Both the position numbers and the translations under genes were made by a program. Positions 14,614-17,604 of a stretch of 17,604 nucleotides of DNA are shown here, piece after piece. The stretch is taken from assembly GCA_030430835.1 (NCBI GenBank), contig JAUIKJ010000009.1:1-17604 (forward strand). Reading direction: 5' to 3'. Source of the DNA: Candidatus Hydrogenedentota bacterium (GTDB lineage Bacteria; Hydrogenedentota; Hydrogenedentia; Hydrogenedentales; JAEUWI01). Numbering within the stretch: the first letter of the stretch is position 1; the number at the start of each line of letters is the position of its first letter. The notes below the pieces were generated by a model. It did no database searches. It was given only the letters and a program-made list of their open reading frames with translations, and was not told the DNA's origin.

Positions 14614-15420
14614 TCATTGTCTCCCGCACAGGATGGCGTCGGTCATTCGCGCCACCCGGGCCATCGCGCGCACGTCGTGTACGCGCACCATGTCGGCTCC
14701 ATTATAGATCGATACGGCCACCGTTGCCGCTGTGCCTTCCATCCGCTCCGCCACCGGCAAGTCCAGCACCGCCCCAATCGTCGATTTGTTTGATGTGCCC
14801 GAGAGCAGGGGACGGCCAAATCGCCTGAATTCCCCGAAGCGCCGAAGCAGTTCCAGGTTGTGGTCCACCGTCTTCCCAAAGCCGAAACCAGGGTCCAGCC
14901 AGATCCGCTCCTCGCGAATGCCCGCCGCCGTGGCGAAGGCCAGTCGTTCCTCAAAAAAGGCACAGATCTCCGACACGATATCGTCGTATTTTGGTGCGTC
15001 CTGCATCGTTTCCGGCGTGCCCTGCATGTGCATCAGCACACACTCGCAACCCGCCTCCGCGATCACCCCCGCCATCGCCGGGTCCAACCGCAGCGCGGAG
15101 ATGTCGTTCACCAGCGTCGCACCCAGGCCCAGCGCAGCGCGCGCGGTCGCCGCGCGGTAGGTATCAATCGACCGCCGCACGCCCAATGCCCCCAGTGCCT
15201 CCAGCACCGGTACCACCCGCCGCAACTCTTCCGCCGGGTCCACGGGCGCAGCCCCGGGCCGCGAAGATGCCCCTCCCACGTCGATCCAGTCCGCACCGTC
15301 CTGCACCATCGCCTCGGCGCACGCCCGCGCCGCGGGGGGATCCAAGTGTACCCCGCCATCATAAAAAGAATCGGGCGTGACATTCATCACGCCCATAATT
15401 TGCGTTCGCTTCATGGCCAT
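14614..15420 (-). CDS. folP: Dihydropteroate synthase
   Basis: A 268-residue TIM-barrel enzyme that condenses p-aminobenzoate with hydroxymethyl-dihydropterin diphosphate, the target of sulfonamides. GVMNVTPDSFYDGG (10-23) is the first signature. WIDVGGASSRPGA (45-57) is the second, with VGGASS replacing the commoner IGGEST. LVNDISAL (103-110), MHMQGTP (130-136), DPGFGFGKT (176-184) and VRVHDV (245-250) supply the pterin and phosphate ligands. In the strand-7 loop the usual SRKS reads SNKS (210-213): the pterin-binding Lys212 is kept but the preceding Arg is Asn. The start may be ATG 15420 or ATG 15414; neither has a clear Shine-Dalgarno. It is followed at once by glmM and preceded by 50 bp from the sensor kinase. 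Its substrate comes from the pabBC product in the other operon. Confidence 0.96.
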   Translation of the reverse strand: MAMKRTQIMGVMNVTPDSFYDGGVHLDPPAARACAEAMVQDGADWIDVGGASSRPGAAPVDPAEELRRVVPVLEALGALGVRRSIDTYRAATARAALGLGATLVNDISALRLDPAMAGVIAEAGCECVLMHMQGTPETMQDAPKYDDIVSEICAFFEERLAFATAAGIREERIWLDPGFGFGKTVDHNLELLRRFGEFRRFGRPLLSGTSNKSTIGAVLDLPVAERMEGTAATVAVSIYNGADMVRVHDVRAMARVARMTDAILCGRQ

Positions 15421-15470
15421 AGGGTACGGCGGAGGGCGAACGCAATCAAGCCACCACCCGGCACCAGCAC

Positions 15471-17604
15471 TTAGCCGTCGAGCAACTCCCGAACTTTCTG
15501 GGTAAGGCGTGCGGCCGTGAAGGGCTTGCCGAGCAGTTCCACGCCCGGCGCCAGGATACCCTGGGCGGCGACGGCGGTGTCGGTATAGCCGGACATGAAG
15601 AGGGTCTTGATGCCTGGATAGTGGACCTCAACCTGTTCCACAAGTTCCCGCCCCCCCATCTTCGGCATGATGACGTCGGTCACGATCAGGTGAATATTGC
15701 CGGGGGTTTCCCGCGCGACACGCAGGGCGTCCTGGCCGTCGCTCGCGGGAAGCACGGTGTAGCCCGCGCCCGTCAGTATACGTTGCGCCAGTTTGCGCAA
15801 GGGCGTTTCGTCTTCCACGAGCAGAATGGTTTCGGTTCCGTGCACAATGCGCTTCTCCGAAGAACCGGATCCACTATCGGCATTCCCGGTGTTTACACGT
15901 GGGAGGTATACGCGGACAGTCGTCCCATGACCCAATTCGCTGTAGACGAATACATGCCCGGAACTCTGCTTGACGATACCGTACACCGTTGCGAGCCCCA
16001 ATCCGGTGCCCTTACCCAGTTCCTTGGTCGTAAAAAAGGGCTCGAAGATCTGATCCAGTGTTGCCGTGTCCATGCCGACGCCGGTGTCGCTCACGCTCAG
16101 GCAGACGTACTCGCCCGGCTCCATCTCCGCGTGTCGACTCTTGATGGTGGAATCGATCTCGATGTTGCTGGATTCCACCACGATGGTGCCGCCGCCGGGC
16201 ATCGCATCGTGCGCATTGATCACGAGGTTCATGATGATCTGTTCTATCTGGCCGGGGTCCGCCACGACCGACCACGGCGCGGCCTCTTCGCGCAGTTCGA
16301 TCGGGCGATCTTCCCCGACGAGCCGGCGCAGCATGGCGGTGCAATCGCTGGTCACGCTGTTGAGAGTAATCACTGCGGGCCGCAAGACCTGGCGCCGGCT
16401 GAAGGCGAGCAGTTGCCGGGTAAGTACCGCGGCACGCTCCGCGGCATGCGCCACGTGCGTTATGTCCAATCGCATCGCATCGTCCTCCGGCAGCGCATTC
16501 AACACCATCTCGGAGTAGCAGGTAATGACGGTCAGCAGGTTGTTGAAGTCGTGCGCGATGCCGCCCGCCAACCGGCCCACACTCTCCATCTTCTGCGCCT
16601 GAAGAAATTCGGCCTCGAGTTTCTTGCGCTCGGTCACGTCCATCTTGATGCCGGCATAGTGCGTGACGTTGCCCGAGCAATCCCGAATCGGCGTAATCGT
16701 CTGCCACTCGGTATAGACCGATCCATCCTTGCGCCGGTTCGTGATCTCTCCCTGCCACACGAGTCCGGACGTAATCGTATCCCACATCTGTTGATAGAAA
16801 GACTGATCGTGAAACCGGGATCGAATCAGATCGCGCTGGTTTTTTCCGCGGGCCTCTTCCAGACTGTAGCCGGTCAGATTGGTGTACGCGGGGTTCACCC
16901 ACTCCACCGTGCCTTCGGTGTCGGTGATTGCGATACCGTTCGCCACCGCCTCCATCACGGCATTGCGCAGGTTGCTCTCGCGCTCAATGCGCTGACGCTC
17001 GTCATTCTCCAGGGCAAGTGCAACGAGGTTTGAAAGCGCCGCGACAAAGCTCTGCTCGTCGGATGTCCAGTGGCGCGGTGTCTGCACGTGCTCCAGGCAC
17101 AACAAGCCATCGGCGGCACCGTCGACAAAGATGCTGGCGTCCAGTTTCGAACGGATCCCATTCGGGTGGAGGTAGGATTCGGTAAGTTCTTTGGTTCGGG
17201 GATCGGTGGTCGCCTCGTGAGCCGCGAGCACATCGGTCGCCTCGCTCGCATCGAAATACCGGGGAAAGTCCAGCGCCGACAGTTCCCCCCCTGCGCAGTG
17301 CTTGCCGGTACCATGGTCGTAGAGGTCAATACACCGAATGACACTGCGATCATCATTCAGGCGCCAGATGCTCGCACGGGCCACGCCCATCGTGCGCGCC
17401 GCCGTCTCGGTGATTTGCCGCAGCGGCGCCTCAAGACTGTGCACGCTCGCGGCCAGGGCCACCAGGGCATCGCGCTGCTTCTGCACGCGGTTCTCCCGAA
17501 GGAGTTGCGCCTTCTCGGCCTTGACCCGTTCGCTGATATCGCGCGCGATAACGATCAGGTAGGCCTGTTCACGCACGAGGAGGTTGACGCTGAGCTCTAC
17601 CGGA
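15471..17604 (-). CDS. Hybrid sensor histidine kinase (PAS-GAF-PAS-HisKA-HATPase-REC), 5' end beyond the window
   Basis: The frame is still open at the right edge. The first residues, ending in YLIVIARDISERV, are the tail of a PAS domain, so the gene begins outside and the GTG at 17576 is not its start. Numbered from that GTG, a GAF domain covers about 35-190 and a second PAS about 203-320 (NGIAITDTEG, WVNPAYTNLTGYS, then its C-terminal MDVTERK). HisKA has the phospho-accepting His342 in GGIAHDFNNLL. The ATPase core has NLVINAHDAM, DTGVGM (497-502), FEPFFTTK and GKGTGLGLATVYG. A C-terminal receiver domain follows, with Asp589, phospho-acceptor Asp634 and Lys684. No membrane segment is visible in this part, suggesting a soluble sensor, although missing sequence could change that. 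The ligand and output partner are unknown; no separate response regulator is adjacent. Confidence 0.95.
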   Translation of the reverse strand, partial: PVELSVNLLVREQAYLIVIARDISERVKAEKAQLLRENRVQKQRDALVALAASVHSLEAPLRQITETAARTMGVARASIWRLNDDRSVIRCIDLYDHGTGKHCAGGELSALDFPRYFDASEATDVLAAHEATTDPRTKELTESYLHPNGIRSKLDASIFVDGAADGLLCLEHVQTPRHWTSDEQSFVAALSNLVALALENDERQRIERESNLRNAVMEAVANGIAITDTEGTVEWVNPAYTNLTGYSLEEARGKNQRDLIRSRFHDQSFYQQMWDTITSGLVWQGEITNRRKDGSVYTEWQTITPIRDCSGNVTHYAGIKMDVTERKKLEAEFLQAQKMESVGRLAGGIAHDFNNLLTVITCYSEMVLNALPEDDAMRLDITHVAHAAERAAVLTRQLLAFSRRQVLRPAVITLNSVTSDCTAMLRRLVGEDRPIELREEAAPWSVVADPGQIEQIIMNLVINAHDAMPGGGTIVVESSNIEIDSTIKSRHAEMEPGEYVCLSVSDTGVGMDTATLDQIFEPFFTTKELGKGTGLGLATVYGIVKQSSGHVFVYSELGHGTTVRVYLPRVNTGNADSGSGSSEKRIVHGTETILLVEDETPLRKLAQRILTGAGYTVLPASDGQDALRVARETPGNIHLIVTDVIMPKMGGRELVEQVEVHYPGIKTLFMSGYTDTAVAAQGILAPGVELLGKPFTAARLTQKVRELLDG

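Noticed and set aside
15421..15449. TTGATT-N17-TACCCT ahead of folP, which would give a leaderless start at ATG 15414
   Set aside because: The spacing is ideal but the -10 box matches only three positions; too weak to list without transcript data.
15621..17033. A 470-codon plus-strand frame opposite the sensor kinase
   Set aside because: It mirrors the kinase coding frame and has no domain character; the kinase motifs on the other strand are unambiguous.

Overview
The window is GC-rich, densely packed bacterial chromosome carrying mostly housekeeping genes with long, clean reading frames. The neighbour set tmk - holB - ricT(PSP1) - tatD is a widely conserved bacterial block, best known from Firmicutes. 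The base composition, the two-domain 'bi-domain' oxidoreductase, the anchored GH31 enzyme and the abundant small palindromes fit an uncultured lineage of the Planctomycetes/Lentisphaerae/Hydrogenedentota kind better than a Firmicute. That placement is a guess from style, not a phylogeny.

Left part, plus strand: a short chimeric end (1-300) holds an inverted scrap of a TRAP-transporter permease abutting the C-terminal end of hisA. It is followed by tyrA (391-1245), tmk (1242-1877), holB (1874-2959), ricT/PSP1 (2983-3957), tatD (3957-4724) and a fused pabB-pabC (4758-6497). tyrA/tmk and tmk/holB overlap by 4 bp, ricT/tatD by 1 bp, and the other gaps are short, so this reads as one operon. It covers aromatic amino-acid synthesis, dTTP supply, the replication clamp loader, an RNA-maturation cofactor, a TatD nuclease and folate precursor synthesis.

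Right part, minus strand, read from right to left: a hybrid sensor kinase whose N-terminus runs off the right edge (15471-17604), folP (14614-15420), glmM (13267-14610), a repeat-bearing gap, hemW (12081-13175), a 391-bp repeat-rich gap (11690-12080), a membrane-anchored GH31 glycosidase (9929-11689), a bi-domain MDR + Gfo/Idh/MocA oxidoreductase (7632-9770) and a GT4 glycosyltransferase (6484-7635). The last two overlap by 4 bp and look like a translationally coupled surface-glycan pair. They have a plausible promoter in front of the oxidoreductase. The two transcription blocks converge, and pabBC and the GT4 gene overlap by 14 bp at their 3' ends.

Folate synthesis is split across the two blocks: pabBC makes p-aminobenzoate and folP condenses it with the pterin.

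The most unusual structure is not a gene. It is a 51-bp element made of two hairpins, present three times (11867-11917 plus, 11929-11979 minus, 13189-13239 plus). It is accompanied by decayed half-copies and a 14-bp direct repeat that may be the scar of a mobile element. I saw no CRISPR array, tRNA, rRNA, intact transposase or obvious new multi-gene defence-type system.
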